Source of the DNA: Mactra quadrangularis
Taxonomy: Eukaryota > Mollusca > Bivalvia > Venerida > Mactridae
Length of the DNA: 64,000 bases
Assembly (NCBI GenBank): GCA_025267735.1
Contig: CM046296.1
Span: 25,384,464 to 25,448,463 of the forward strand
Reading direction: 5' to 3'
Shown here: piece by piece, positions 39,654-52,808 of the stretch
Layout: the number at the start of each line of letters is the position of its first letter
Numbering within the stretch: position 1 is the first letter of the stretch
Made by a program: the position numbers and the translations under genes
Notes under the pieces: model-generated
The model's input: only the letters and a program-made list of their open reading frames with translations
What the model was told of the DNA's origin: nothing
The model's database searches: none

Positions 39654-42600
39654 AGAAGATTTTTTTATTCATTGTCGTACGTCACAATTGTCAAATTAAC
39701 AGTGGTTAATTTCGAAATTTCGAAATTTAGTTTTATGGAAAGTATTTGCTGATATATTTGAAAAAAAAATACATCTTTTAATATCAGACAAGACTTAGTG
39801 TGGATACCACCTATCAACATTGTTAGCATGCTTTCTATTCTAGTATAGTTTTAATCCTTGCTTGCATTTTCATCATGCGTGTTGACAATGAAATCATGCT
39901 ATCAATGAAAACAGTTTCTCCTAGTATGATACCTGCAGCTACTTTATGTTGATACAGTGGACGTACACGTCTGACGATAATGTATACTACTTTGTATTGG
40001 TTTGCACTCTCTTTATTAGCGCAACATGCATTATAATTGTAACTATCACTGTGTCTGACAAATAACATGTTCTGTACACGAATATCTAAGCAGTATAATC
40101 TAGCTTTGATGATTACAATTTTGCCTTAAGATGCAATTGTAATCTCTTCAATAATGATACAAACGTCCATGTAATGATGATATTGCTGTTAGCGGGTGTG
40201 ATTTTATAGCTATAATGTTGTTAACAACACTGAAAATAGCAAACGCTTTCAATTTAAGCCATTTGTCGTAGAGTTTTATCAGTAAGCGAAGGTGAATGCT
40301 GTCGTATCTAAAGAAGTTTTACTTTCAATTAATTTCGTTATATAATCAAATAAGAAAATGGCATATAAAATGCCTTAATTAAACGATTTTCAGTAGTTGA
40401 TAAGGTGCAAGGCTCAACAATGTCGTCAACTTGAGAATCTATGTGAAAGTGATCCTCATTGTAAAACCATGAGCTTTATTGCAACAGAGCCTGACAAGAG
40501 CGTTGAGTAGTCACTTTATAAATGAAACTGATCATTACAATAAGTTATTTGTAATGTGAATGACATCAGTGAAATGTACACATAAATATATGCAGTTGTC
40601 TGCATTCAAATAGACCTCATTTCCTACAATAAATTATTCATGATCGGATATATCGAAATATCTTGTGTAGATAACTCATGTAAAAGCTATCAAAAACAAG
40701 GTCAAGGTTACGCATTTTCGTATTTTGCTTTCTGGTTTAATAAGGAAATTCTTACACATATAGAGATGAAGTAATTTATATGTAAATAATAACTTGTACA
40801 ATTTCTTATTTTGATGACATTAATTTGAAATGAGAGTTATTTTATATTGATGGTTACAAAGAAACGTGCCTAGTTTTATTTTTGTTCCACTTGCTTATTT
40901 TGTTTATGTTAATACACGTTGGTATAGCGATGCAAACATTCAACATTCAACGATTTTAAAAATAATCATTTTGTTTAAAACATTGGTTTTAGTCATAGTT
41001 TCGTGGATGGCATAGAAGTCAACGCAGAGATGGTTATCTAATGATTACAAAGCTTGCGCTGTGAACGCTTGTGTACATTCGTGTAGTAAAAGTTTATCAT
41101 TTGTAAGCGACCAACTATTCACTTCTACGTAATGTTTTTTTCCTTGCGCATATCAAAAGAGATCTGATTTTCTATGATTTTCCATCAAGTTGTATTATCG
41201 AACTTGCATTTCTGGGATATGTATATTTAATGGTCTGTATGACCACGGAATATTTTCACTGCCTATCACAGAATATTGAACGAGGTGATTAATTTGTGGA
41301 AGCATTCGCCTCCGAAATATAAATTGAAACTTGTTACAATACAAATGTAATGACAGTCTGCATACAAAATGACGTATATACTTCATTACTAGACTTTAGC
41401 TTTGTTCCTCGCGACTACGTTCGTGACAATAGCAAATACACATATCAATTTGTCAAATTGTATATAATAATGAAATTATCAAGTCTGAAGATAAAAATAT
41501 AATTATTTTTACACAATATTTAACTATTCACTTGATAATTTGCTCACTAACAAAGGCAAGTAGAAGAATTATGTTCTATTTGCATGTTTTCTCCGAATAA
41601 TTCTCATCTAATACAACGTTATCGAATTGCATTACTGAAATTACTGGTCTAAGATTGATTTTTGGGTTTGCTTTGAAATGTGGGACAACTAGTGTGAAAA
41701 CCTATTGTAGCTAAACATATTATATCTAATATTTTACCCTGCTGAGATATCGTCTTGGACTCATGTTTATGTAGATATGTTTGTGTTTTGCTAGGCGTTG
41801 AATGTTTGATATTGAAACCAGTTTTATTTCAAAAGCGCGTCTGTGTTGTAATGGTTAGATTGGCATTCGTATCTAGCACTTGAGGTTATCAAAAAGAATT
41901 GTAACTAATGTCAACATTCCTTCGAGTGGTTTTAATATTCACAACTATGTGTGGACTATTATTCCGGAGCTGCAAGTACTAAAGTGCAAGTAAAATAATT
42001 AGATGAGCACCCCGCAGAACGTAACTTAATGTATCAGTAAAGAAATAATTTTTTGTAGTGAAGTTTTAAGCTTTTATCAATGCCAGCCCATCCTTCTTTT
42101 TATTGACGATGCATTAGTGTTCCATATTTGCATTGCACTTTTTGTTACATAAAAAACTCTAGTATCATTGCCTTACATGCCAGGCTAGTTTCATTCTGTA
42201 ATGCATTCTATCACAGTCTGTTAAAATGAAGTAAAAAAAGAATAGTTATACAATAATGATTCTAGAAATTCTATGCCAGCCTGATAGATAAAACCGCGCC
42301 TGATATTATGTTGGTATAATTAAATTCTCAACAAGTTCTAAGAATTCCATAAATCAAAATTATTGTTGAAACTGAATATTTTCTTATTTCAGATACAATT
42401 ATTATTCAATTTATAGTTATAATGATGTACAATATAGTATGTGGCTGTTAGGCAATATAATTATTGTTTAAGTCAAAGGTTAGTGGTTGAGGCATTATTT
42501 TCATATATAGAATATGTTTTATTTTTACAGGAAATGATACTGCTTTCGTGACTTTTGAGGCAAAGAAGTTTCGCCTCTATCCGGCAAAGAGAAGAAAGTT

Positions 42601-44765
42601 TTAAAAATTGAATGAAAATTGAAATGTGACGCTATAGTCAATACCGTGTTGGAAATTTGAATTTAGTCGGTAGACATCTCGATAACAATCATGATATAAT
42701 GTTCCTATCTCTAATCTTTTACCATGATATTTTTTAATGCAAAACTTCACGCTTAAAACCGTAAGCCGGCAATGACAAAACCTTGCGCATTCGAATTATG
42801 TTTTTAAAGACATAATTTACTTAGACAAAGATCTGCTGAGTCTCATTTAAATGCTGCTTACTTCGGTGATTCACTGTGTATCATTCAAAGGCCTCTCACT
42901 TCGACAAAGAAACGAGTATTATTTGAACGTTTCTTCTTTTGGAGAAAAAATGCGCATTACCGAATGACTAACATCAGAGTGCCTTATCCACATGCAATGT
43001 TCTTGAATAGGTGTTCTGTGACCATGTGTTTAAAACCTCTTTTGTTTTAAATGTTCAGCACATGCATTTTCAATTAGTTTATCTTTAGTACTAAATAGCA
43101 AAAGAGGAAAAGTATGCACTTGTAATTATTCTAAGTAGTAAATGTAAATACTTAATCAGTAATCGCATAAGTACAGTGGTATTACTGTCAAATATTGAGA
43201 ACTTAGTAGAGAAATTAACACACAGGAAGACGTATATTTGTTCGTCTGAGCAAAGTTTGCAAGGGCTTATTTATGTCAGGGGTTTTAACGTCTTTAACGG
43301 TGTCTGTAATTAATTATATCCTCTAGATCTTACACTTATTGTGTTTAACTTGTTGGAATCTTACACCAATTAATTCGACATTTAAGATGTAATTTCCACC
43401 CACGGTGACATTAATTGTAAACAGAGGGTGCACTGAAAGTTTAAATTGTTTTTGTTATTTTGAACAAGTTCATGTGGTTGTTCATTCCTATATCTACTTG
43501 ACTTATATATCTAACCAATTACTATCTTCTTTCGTTCTTACACCATAAGTTGATATCCGTTTATTAACTCAGATATTTGAAATAAATCGCATGCCTTTTA
43601 ACCAATGCACATTATTTAATGTAGTTATGGTGTATTTCTCAAAGCTGAGGAATTGCAGTATTTTTTTTAGCAAACATTACTTTCAAATAACCTTAAAGGT
43701 ATATCTGATTATACTTTGTACTTCAACAAAATATTTGTACATATAATACTGAGTCTCATTTCTAAAACTAAAAATAGAGACGAACACACAATTGTTATAC
43801 ACCATGACCTTACATTTCGTACATAGTATAATATTAAGTAATCATTACCCGAAAGCTTAATTGATGAAATGTGTTACTTATTTGCAATGAACAACTTTAT
43901 CTATTGCCAGTGACATATTGTTTTAAATTTAATTCGCACAAGTCAAACGAATTCGAGCCCAATGAATATAAAAATGTGTTTAAAATCATGTGTAACAACC
44001 TATATTTCATAGATTTATACCCTTTAACTCTGAATACTTCCTAGCTTTGATGTAAATGTTTATGGCTCTATAGACGAGTAAATAATATGAATCGTGTAAA
44101 AGACAACATGACTTAACAGCATTAATGTTATTTTTATTCTCATGCGCAACATATATAGTGTTTCATTTCAATGCACACATCATAAAAATTGTTGCCTCCG
44201 TGACAGAAACGTTCTTTGTATTTTCTTTCTGAAATTCCCATATTATTTACACGCAATTTAATGATATCATTTTTGTATGCTGTCATTGCTTTTCATGCCA
44301 TTGTATACATTTATATATAATTCATGTTACTGGACATTCGTAAAGAAAAACCTCCATAAATAATTCCTTGTCTGAAACAAAATTACATGGTTTAAATGAT
44401 AACGATTGTTATAACCTCTGTGAATGACTGAAAGGGTTGCAACTTCAATACATCTATCACTGACAAAGTTTTAAGTGGAAACATGATGTCGTGCTGCCTG
44501 AGATATTCAGAAAAGACACTGCTTAAAATGGTACCATTAACAACAAAATAGGCACGCGATTTTAGTCAGTATCATAGTTCAATGTATTGTTGATGCATTC
44601 AAAATCAGACTAAAATGCCAAGTTTCTGAAATATGTTTTCCTACATTCCTTCGGAAAAAATTCGAACAACATTTGTATTGCTTTTTATCTTTTTGACATT
44701 TTCCGCTAAAGTTGCAAATGCCTCGACAATTTCCTAATAACGCTTACTTATGGTTCCAAAATGAA
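39654..44765. other. Non-coding, nothing recognised
   Basis: About 5 kb of AT-rich DNA. It includes a small TTTCGAAA palindromic repeat near 39712-39731. Frames at 39835-40068 and 41195-41386 have no recognisable domain. No gene was supported. Confidence 0.6.
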
Positions 44766-45002
44766 CCACCAATTTTTTTTAACGTCGTATTCGACACATA
44801 TATAGGGCATATATACGACGGCCAGCTCTTCCTACTTTAGCTTTCTTGGACACTTTTCTATCACCAGTACTAACTTACACTACCAGGAGGCCGACAACTC
44901 ATGTATAGGGTATGACCAGCCGCGACCGGGTTTCGAACCCGCGATCTCCAAATTCAAAGCCAGACATGCTATTCACTACGCCTCGGCCACGGCTACAACC
45001 AA
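44766..45002 (-). repeat. tRNA-derived SINE, family 1, full-length copy
   Basis: On the minus strand the element begins with a tRNA-like head from about 44996 down to 44922. GCCGTGG at the 5' side can pair with the CGCGGC near its 3' end, A-box-like GTGGCCGAGGCGTAGTG is followed by B-box-like GCGGGTTCGAAACCC, and the layout resembles tRNA-Ser/Leu. The body matches the copy at 58545-58795 (TAGCTTTCNTGGAC, CCAGTACT and GGCCG-GACA blocks). The 3' end carries a stem-loop, CGTCGTAT (44783-44790) with ATACGACG (44813-44820). It is probably not a functional tRNA because the anticodon stem is weak. Confidence 0.75.
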
Positions 45003-46392
45003 TTTATGCAGAAACTGTTAAGATCAAGTGAAAATGTGGCGTTTTAAGTACTGAGATACAAACATCTCGGTTGCATTGTACAAATTAATGCAACAAATAA
45101 AAAACATGTTGCTGTAATTCTATGTTCCTATGTGCATGTACTGTTTTGAAGGCCGCAGCTGTTTTACTGTTTCTACTTCCTACTCGAGTGTTGCCTTTCA
45201 ATAGAATGTGTAAAGCTATCAATTATTTCTATAGATCTTTTTTTTGGAGCACAAATCATACATAACATTTTATTATGCAGTTAGTTTTCACTTTTCCCCT
45301 TGACTGTATGCTTTGTGGTTATTAGTACTTTTCTCATATTATTGTTTACTGGTTAATACTTTCTTTTACTAAGTATCTGGATATAGAAACATGTTTTGTG
45401 ACCATTAAATACAGGTATATCATATTAATATTCAACTGCACATGCTCACATCGTCTGCCTGTTTATCAATGCGAACCTTGATAATTTATGTTTTATGCCT
45501 TTTATCAACATTCATAAATATGTGGTGCTATCAGGTGACATACAATTGCAACTAAATCTCATTTGCCGTCCTTAACTATGGACTATTTTATTAAACCAAC
45601 TGGGCTCGAGCTCATAGCCCTCAGTTCTCAGCAGTGGTTCAAAGCAAGCAGTTTTAACATTCCTACCTTTCAGACTAGTGTTGTTGGAAAAAGCTCGATA
45701 CAGTTCAGCAATTATCCATATCCCAACATCTTTGTTTTCCTGCTATGGGCTTTGAAAGCTGACTTGGATTTCAAATAACTAAGCATTACAACAAACGTTA
45801 GAACCGAATTCGATGAGTTCTTGCTATAACATATCTTATAACAAAAACTAACAATCTAAAAGTAGCTCCCTCTTTGCCACTGGTTATGAGGAATGCATTT
45901 TTTACTGTAACTACTCTTGGTTTGTTGTCACATTCCTTTTAAAATCGCCTTGCATTATAAATCATTATACGTGTTTTTGAATAAACATTATCCCACTCAT
46001 ATAGCTCTTAAATACATGATAGTGGACTCCAGAATGATTAATTATACATGTATCACAAGTTTAAAGAAATTGTTTTACAAAAGCGATGAAACATGTTTTG
46101 AAGTTTTATAATATGGTTATGTTTTCTGATTTACTTTATGATCTAAAAGCATCGATCATAACGATGAGAATAAGCTGATGCTATCATATTGAAGAGGTAA
46201 AACTACATTGAAGAAAGTCATTGTCACTTTCATAACTTTTTTGCCTTTATGAAATGTCATTGTTGACGTATTTATCAAGTTGGTGTTTGATCACTTACAA
46301 TAGGAATTCATGATATACATGTAGTATTATGTTGAATCAAGAAGGCTATACACTGCAAACGGTTGAATCATTGATATTGCTTCTGATAGAAG
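45003..46392. other. Non-coding, nothing recognised
   Basis: AT-rich. Frames at 45563-45778 and 45917-46111 lack recognisable domains. Confidence 0.55.
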
Positions 46393-46408
46393 TATTTGAA
46401 AAAATATA
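46393..46408 (+). repeat. Left 16-bp direct repeat flanking the LINE pair
   Basis: TATTTGAAAAAATATA here recurs exactly at 47842-47857. It abuts the TAGA-repeat tail of the minus-strand LINE, so it is a candidate target-site duplication. It is AT-rich, so chance is possible. Confidence 0.5.
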
Positions 46409-46920
46409 GATAGATAGATACTTTATTCAATAAACATAAGGCATGACGCCCAACAGTTTACAAGTTATGCAAGTATTACAACATAAATACAATACAGAAG
46501 TAAATATATGATATGGTATGAACACGTTAAATTTTATAAATCGGTAATGGTGTATAAATATAAATACAAATACAGTTATGATGAGGAAGTGCAAAAAACA
46601 ATGTAGCAATGATCAGGTAAAGAAGAATATTTAAACATATTTAAACATATACAACACTGTCTCGTAATTTAAAACTTTGGTAAATATTAACAGCTAAGTT
46701 TTGAATAGTGTTAGAATCGATAGATGTAAATAGTTGTATGAATTTTGGTATATTTGGACATTTCCAGAATTAACAATCTATATTTTTTTTTCTTAAACTT
46801 AAATACAATGAACATTCTAATATAAAATGAAATTCATTCTCTAAATTTCCACAAAATTTACATTTACGTTCGTCTCGAGGTACTTTATTCCAACGCCCTA
46901 TTTCTACTTATACAGGCACA
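46409..46920 (-). pseudogene. 5'-truncated LINE 3' end (C-terminal Zn-knuckle region)
   Basis: Read on the minus strand, about 46900 to 46770 encodes the cysteine-rich tail common at the C terminus of invertebrate non-LTR retrotransposon polyproteins: EIGRWN-VPRDERKCKFC, then NEFHFILEC. The reading continues in another frame as NIPKFIQLF then NLAVNIYQSFKLRD and a stop. The frame change falls at or near the A-run (T-run on +) around 46780-46790, and there are further in-frame stops, so the copy is dead. The 3' UTR ends with AATAAAG followed by a TATC repeat (46409-46420 on +). Only the last ~0.5 kb of the element is present, as usual for 5'-truncated insertions. Confidence 0.75.
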
Positions 46921-47768
46921 ATAACTATTTAAATAAGAAAACAAGACTATTACTTTGCAATTCTTTGATACAAAGTCATTTCGATTATGCTTGTTCATCC
47001 TGGTATGAAGATCTTACTGATACTATGAAGAAAAAATTACAAATTGTTCAAAATAAAGTAATAAGATATATTAATGGATATACTTTTAGAACATCTTTAC
47101 AAGTTACAGATTTTACAAATAATGGATTTTTAAATGTTGAAAACGGAGTAAATTTTCTAAGACTAAACCATGTTCATAATTTTTTTTAATGATAATAGTC
47201 CATCATACATGAAAGAAAATTTTGTTTTAACATCAACACTACATATCCATCAAAGTAGAAATAAATACAATTATTTTATACCCCATATCAATTCTTATAC
47301 CAAGAAAACATTCTTTTATAATGCTATTAAAGATTGGAACAAATTACCATATGAAATTAAGATTATGAAAAATACTAAATCATTTAAAGTAGCTGTTAAA
47401 AATTACTTAAGTGAACAAATGTTCAGTGTTAATAAATCAGATTTTATTTATTTTTAATTATGTCAGTGATTTTATATATATGTACTATGTTGATGTTCTT
47501 AATTCTATTTTTATTACCATAACCTAGGTAGATATATTTGTGTATTTTTTTGTACTTTAATATTTAATGATTTAAGGCAAAGGGCCCCATTGGAATTTAG
47601 TCCTAGGACTTTATGAGCTATCCTGTGATGCAATTTATATTTTTACTAATATCTTCATTCATTACTGTGATATCTTATGTCATATTCTTGTTATTATGTT
47701 ATTGTTAAATATTTGTATGATTTGTAAAATTTGTAAAAAGCATCACAAATAAATCTATCTATCTACTT
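46921..47768 (+). pseudogene. 5'-truncated LINE 3' end (reverse transcriptase C-terminus)
   Basis: From 46926 the frame reads YLNKKTRLLLCNSLIQSHFD then YACSSWY, LQIVQNKVIRYI and, after a frame change at the run of eight T near 47180-47187, NAIKDWNKLP and SFKVAVKNYL, stopping at 47455-47457. These are the post-catalytic (thumb/C-terminal) blocks of reverse transcriptase in CR1/L2/Jockey-type non-LTR retrotransposons. The catalytic YADD region is absent because of 5' truncation. The 3' UTR (47458-47768) ends AAATAA followed by ATCT repeats. The element is non-functional. The family is not fixed without a search. Confidence 0.8.
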
Positions 47769-47841
47769 CTAATCTATGGCTTGACAATAATAATCTAGTA
47801 AAGGAAAATCTATATTTTTGTATGTTAATAATGTTAAAATA

Positions 47842-47857
47842 TATTTGAAAAAATATA
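47842..47857 (+). repeat. Right 16-bp direct repeat flanking the LINE pair
   Basis: Exact copy of 46393-46408, located 74 bp beyond the ATCT tail of the plus-strand LINE. Confidence 0.5.
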
Positions 47858-50800
47858 TATAAGTCAAAACACTTGCGTAGGCCGTACGGTTGAAGCAAAT
47901 GTGTAATGCTAAACTGATAATAAGGAAGTCACATTTTAATGGAATATAACTGCTCTCCAGAAAAACTTCATTACATCAATACCAAATCTAAATCATAATT
48001 ATAGTGCACCATGTGCGAAAGATACAAACAAATCAGATTAATTTGATAACACCAATCCGAAATATTGACAATCTAATATGCATTAACTGATTTTAATACA
48101 AATATATTTGGTCTAAATGCTTGCTTCTTTATACATTTGTTAAATTGTTAGGGATCAATCCAAATGGGTTACTTTGCATTTTTTGTAATTGTTATATAAC
48201 ATATGACAACGTATGATAAGCAGTTAAAGTATTATATCTGTATCTGATGGATAAAACAATTGGCAAAATAGTTTCTGCAGATAATTCTAGCAAAATGTGT
48301 CTTAACCTATACATACCAATTTGTTTAAATTAATACATCAATCATCGTTTGGAAAAGCAACATTTTACGAATATTACTAAATGCATACTTATTCATCTGT
48401 AAAGATGACTCACAAACTACCATTTCGCCAAGTGGGCATTTTGTGATAAGAAAAATATCAATTAATGTCCAATATATTTCATATCATATATGTTCAATAT
48501 GCGTCTTTATAAAAAAGAATCAAAGAAGACAAATGCGTGTCCATATCCATTTGATAATACTACTTGTTGTAGTTGATGAACACTTGACTATTGACCTGTC
48601 ATTATGTATTTAACCAACTATATAATACAATCATACAACCTGTTCTTATAATTCTATATCTTGGTGATTAAGAGCCACTGAGTTAAGACCATTGTTAATT
48701 ATGCCTCCAATAGGTCTGTTTTACATGAGATAAAGCTATTTGGACCTAGCCTTAAAATGAATTACAGCAATTACTAGGTAATTATAAACCAATCTCTCTT
48801 AGGAATTGTCGGTATTCTATTCTTGCTCTATGAGACATGGAGATAAAGATCAGTTCAGAAAACTAATCACGGTATTGTTCGCTGATTTTTATACTATCTT
48901 TGTAATTACATTTGTAATACGTCATGGTATGTATTATTCTAAAGGTATATTAGCAGACAGAAGTTATTTGATATGAAAGTCAATGGTTCTTGTCTCAGAA
49001 AGATTATGGAAGTTACATGCAATGTAGAAGAAAACTTGTGGAAAGTTTTACCCACTGATTTCAAAAATTACACTTCAACTAATATGTTTGAATGAAATAT
49101 TTTTTTCAATTGTCAATTTTGTAGCTCGAGTGTTTTGAAATTTGAAAGTTAAGCACAACTATCTTTTTAAATAAGCTTGGAGGTATAGCAAGTATTGGCT
49201 TAAAGCCAGAAGCAACTGAGAACAAGTATGTCAAATTCTTTTGTATCGCGTTTAGAGTTATTATCTAATACAGTCGTATGATGATATGTCTCAATCTATC
49301 CTTATGGGCATTGAATCCTATAGTCGGTCCATTGTAGTTAATGTGATCAAAACGACGGTTCACCTTATATGGTGTACATCGAGAGCCATAAAAAAAGTTC
49401 TTCGATATTCAGTAAAATTATAGACTTAAGCTAAATTATTGTCGACAATACGTTGCTTTCTTTCGTTCCACTTTTTTAGATGATGCTCAGCCTTGTTTGT
49501 TCACCAAGGATATTTAAAAGCGATATAAGCTATGCAATTTGCAGTCTCTTGCTTTGCATTCTCAAATACCTAGTAAAGTGATAAGTAATAAGCCAAGAAC
49601 AGACGAAGCTAATGTTGGAGGTTCAATGATAAAGGTACCTCTTGGTCAAAACTAATTGACCTTTAGCAGATAGATTAGCGTGAAGATTGTGGTCTAAGTC
49701 TCGGACTTAATTCTTGCTGTTAGAGATTGGCTAACTATATTACATATGCATAATTATGCGTTTAGCAATATTGTCTATTTCATCTCGGAATTTACAAGGA
49801 TTTGAGAAAAAACCCAGCCCAATTAACACGCTAAGACTAGTTATGGACTGATCTAAATTCATGATAAGTCAGTATTCCCATTGCTTCATTTAACTAGCAA
49901 TAAAATACGTGAAATAGGACTGTCGTCTGACAATAGAAAAACGATGGCTGATATTACTGATTAGGGATAAGAACAGAAAATATTATCTAAGCTCAAAGGT
50001 TCTCCATAATCTTGGAACTTTTTAACATTTTTTACGTAAATAAATCGCTAAAGTGATCAGAATTTACAAGCAATTATTACAATGAAATATATATTTTCGT
50101 TTAATGCGCTAGGATGGCGTCGCCAAATCTTGTTTTTAAATATTCACGAAGGTTCAGATTTAGTATAATCTTCGTGTCATATTTACTATGAGATTTATAA
50201 TTCGACGTTTTTCCCACAAGTATTTCCATATTGACTCGAAGACCGTTATGTAGGTTAACACTTTATTTTCCTGACGTTTCTGCATTAACATTGCAATCAA
50301 AATGATTGCAGTAAACAAATTGAGCCATTAAATTTGACGTTTTGGGTTTGCATTTTAGTGTGTAAATCGATTATCATATTTTTCATTTTATTCAGTGGTC
50401 CGCTCACATCATTATGACTAAGACAACAACAAAAAGTGTGCAGTTCATCAGTTTTCTATAAATTCTAAAAACGTGTATTAACATGAATAAAGTATGCGCC
50501 TAGTAGTTGGTTAACAGCTAAATCCAGAGATTTAGCCTTTCCAGCAACAGTGAGTAGGGGGACTGACCGCCGTGATATAACCTATACAGTGTGTTGCTAC
50601 AGCGTTAAACCTAACAAACAAACATGAAACTACAGGCCTACGCTTTAAAATATGAGGCTTTTGTGTTATCTTATGCCATTTAGAAATAGTCTTACATTTT
50701 CATTTTCGTAAAGGAAATACACTATTAAAGGCATATTATATTATCTAATAGCGTTCGTTTATGGAAACACTTGGCAAATAAGCGTGTTTTATACACACAC

Positions 50801-51546
50801 GTAATATTTGTGAAACAAACCTTAATGAAGAGATGTCAAGCCTATCAGATAGTTAGTTTTTTAACCATGTTCCCCTTAAAAAACAAGTTGAAATATATTT
50901 TTATACAAGCATGTTTTTATGTAATAAACATACACTTCGTGTGTTATTGAAATAAGAAGTCAATACAAATCGTAAAGAATATAATCAAGATACACGAACA
51001 GAGCTATTTAAGATAATATTACTTTAGAAGCGATAAACAACTTTAGAACTTTGGAGGTTTTTTCAACTTTTATGACAGAGATAAGGTTAACTGCAATCGA
51101 TTTGATAAATGGTCGTCGTATTGAAAGTCAAGCCTTTTAAACACCACGCAACAGATGCACCTCAGAATTTATGTTACTTGTGGACAAATGTATCACGAAA
51201 CATATAAATCAACAACTGAAAAAAAATGTAAATGTCATTGCAATAGATCTAGTTTATCTTAACCAAAAAAATAAACATACGATTGACTGCCCACGCTCAC
51301 TACTTTGTGGTTTTTTAAGCCATTATTCTTCAGGATCAATCCATTTAGAGATAGTCATCAAGTTTTATATCCTCTTTAATGGGATAGACTGCACAGTATA
51401 TAATATCATGTAATCATGTTGCCATTGTAGAAACACTTGGTAATAAAACGTGTTGTTAACGCATTAGTGAAACATTTTATTGCAAAACAACGTTAACAAT
51501 AATAGTAAGTTTTTGAGACTGGTATTAATGTTTATTCTTTATTAAA

Positions 51547-51602
51547 CAACTAATATGCATTTATATCCTAGGTTCAACTAATATGCATTTATATCCTAAG
51601 TT
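51547..51602. repeat. 28-bp tandem duplication
   Basis: CAACTAATATGCATTTATAT and the rest of a 28-bp unit occur back to back (51547 and 51575) with one difference, so the event is recent. Confidence 0.85.
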
Positions 51603-52261
51603 TGCCACCTGAACACAACTTTATATTTATGATATTAGACAATTTAAGACAAATATATAAGAATTAGTTATTATATCAATCATGATGCATTTGTATCTGT
51701 GGAATAAGTATTATACTTCCTTCTATTGTGATAAATGTGATAGATTAATAAAAATCGGACAATAGTCCTTCATTGTATCAGGTGTAAGTAGGTTTTTTCG
51801 GATGAGCGGTGCACCGTTCATCTACGCGAACGCGCCGAAAACAACAAAGCATAACTAAACGTTTGAAATACATTTTAAATGTAAAAAATCTTAAAAAAGT
51901 TTTCAAAGAAAATTAAAAAGAAGATTTTTGAGATCTTGACAACCAAGAAGAAGACATTTGTGCTTCACAAATAAAATGTTGAAAAGCACATACATGTACA
52001 AAAAAATTAATGCTAAAACACGTACAACTGAACTCAACAGAAGTCATAACCAAAACCGTGACTCAAGTATTACATACATTCTTCTATTAATTTCAAAAGC
52101 TAAAGCATATAAACAAAAATATTGTATACATGCTGAACATCGTAAGGCTCTAGTTAAATCTTGGCGACGACAGTGTTTTTTATTTTTTTGCAAGCATATT
52201 ATTCATTCATCATTTTGTGGCCATTGATTTTATTCTTAATTATGTTGCTTTTATATATTTC

Positions 52262-52263
52262 AG
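52262..52263 (+). promoter_or_regulatory. Likely 3' splice acceptor before the first coding exon
   Basis: A T-rich stretch ending TATATATTTCAG at 52263 looks like a good acceptor. If used, the exon starts at 52264 with 47 nt of 5' UTR before the ATG at 52311. This would imply at least one upstream non-coding exon. Confidence 0.5.
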
Positions 52264-52310
52264 AATGCATTATTGAAGTGGACGAAAACAATAAATTTTG
52301 CAAAATAAAC

Positions 52311-52808
52311 ATGGCAACATATTTTGGAAATTCAACAATGGTCATGAACTTCGTCAACAATTCACACTCAACGTACAATATAAGCCACAATGAAAACTCT
52401 ACTCACAGTGGAAAAAATGAATGTGGTGAAGTTCATGATATTAAAACAGACCTTACGGCGAGATTGGCTATATTGTACTTGACAATAATATTAGGATTGC
52501 TTGGAGGAATTTTGGTATTGTTATGGATGGCTTACAATCGAAAAGTGTCGCCAAGGTTCAATCATTTATCAAGAGTAAATTCATTCATATTGAATCTAAC
52601 ATTCGCTGATATTTTTGTGATTTTATGGGCTGTATTGCCACAATTACTCTGGGAATATGCTGATCGTGAATGGCAATCAGGTCCCGTAATGTGTAAATTA
52701 CTGAAGTTTGTACAAGGGTTTACAATGATGTCCAGTAATTATATACTTGTGGTGATTGCTATAGACAGACATCAGGCTATCAGAGCACCACTAAAAGAGT
52801 CTTGGCCG
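52311..52808 (+). CDS. Class A GPCR, oxytocin/vasopressin-receptor-like, coding exon A
   Basis: Codes residues 1-166 of a predicted 394-residue plasma-membrane receptor. The chosen ATG has a good context (AAAC-ATG-G). The same frame extends upstream past another ATG at 52242, but that one sits before a likely splice acceptor. The N-terminal tail has four N-glycosylation sequons (N7, N16, N23, N29) and no cleavable signal peptide. TM1 spans about 51-74 with G66 where class A has N1.50. TM2 has LTFAD (D100, D2.50) and VLPQ (108-111). TM3 has C128 for the ECL2 disulfide, the P-x2-C-x3-K-x2-Q pattern (125-135), and DRH at 152-154. The VLPQ and P-C-K-Q patterns are features of oxytocin/vasopressin receptors; NPS/CCAP receptors are the next alternative. 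Expected ligand is a peptide and expected signalling is via heterotrimeric G proteins (family inference). The exon ends ...ESWP at the GTGAGT donor (52809), phase 0. Confidence 0.85.

Larger units (their letters stand above)
47858..52263. other. Upstream region of the receptor gene, nothing resolved
   Basis: About 4.4 kb of AT-rich DNA before the first recognised coding exon. It probably includes the receptor's promoter and a 5' non-coding exon, but neither can be placed: I see no convincing TATA/initiator pair or donor that must be used. Frames at 51171-51413 and 51958-52227 are not recognisable. A 28-bp tandem duplication lies at 51547-51602. Confidence 0.5.

Noticed and set aside
41835..41900. 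tRNA-like sequence
   Set aside because: An A-box-like TTGTAATGGTTAGATTGG is present but no B box follows at the right distance.
44922..44996. Functional tRNA-Ser/Leu gene
   Set aside because: The acceptor ends pair and both promoter boxes exist, but the anticodon stem is poor and the sequence is continuous with a SINE body shared with another copy.
46965..47457. Two small adjacent genes
   Set aside because: Both frames are pieces of one LINE reverse-transcriptase C-terminus separated by an indel in a T run. There is no proper ATG at 46965.
52161..52310. Longer receptor N-terminus with an extra hydrophobic segment
   Set aside because: The frame at 52161 begins at TTG, the hydrophobic run overlaps a polypyrimidine tract, and a splice acceptor ends at 52263. 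The ATG at 52311 fits better.
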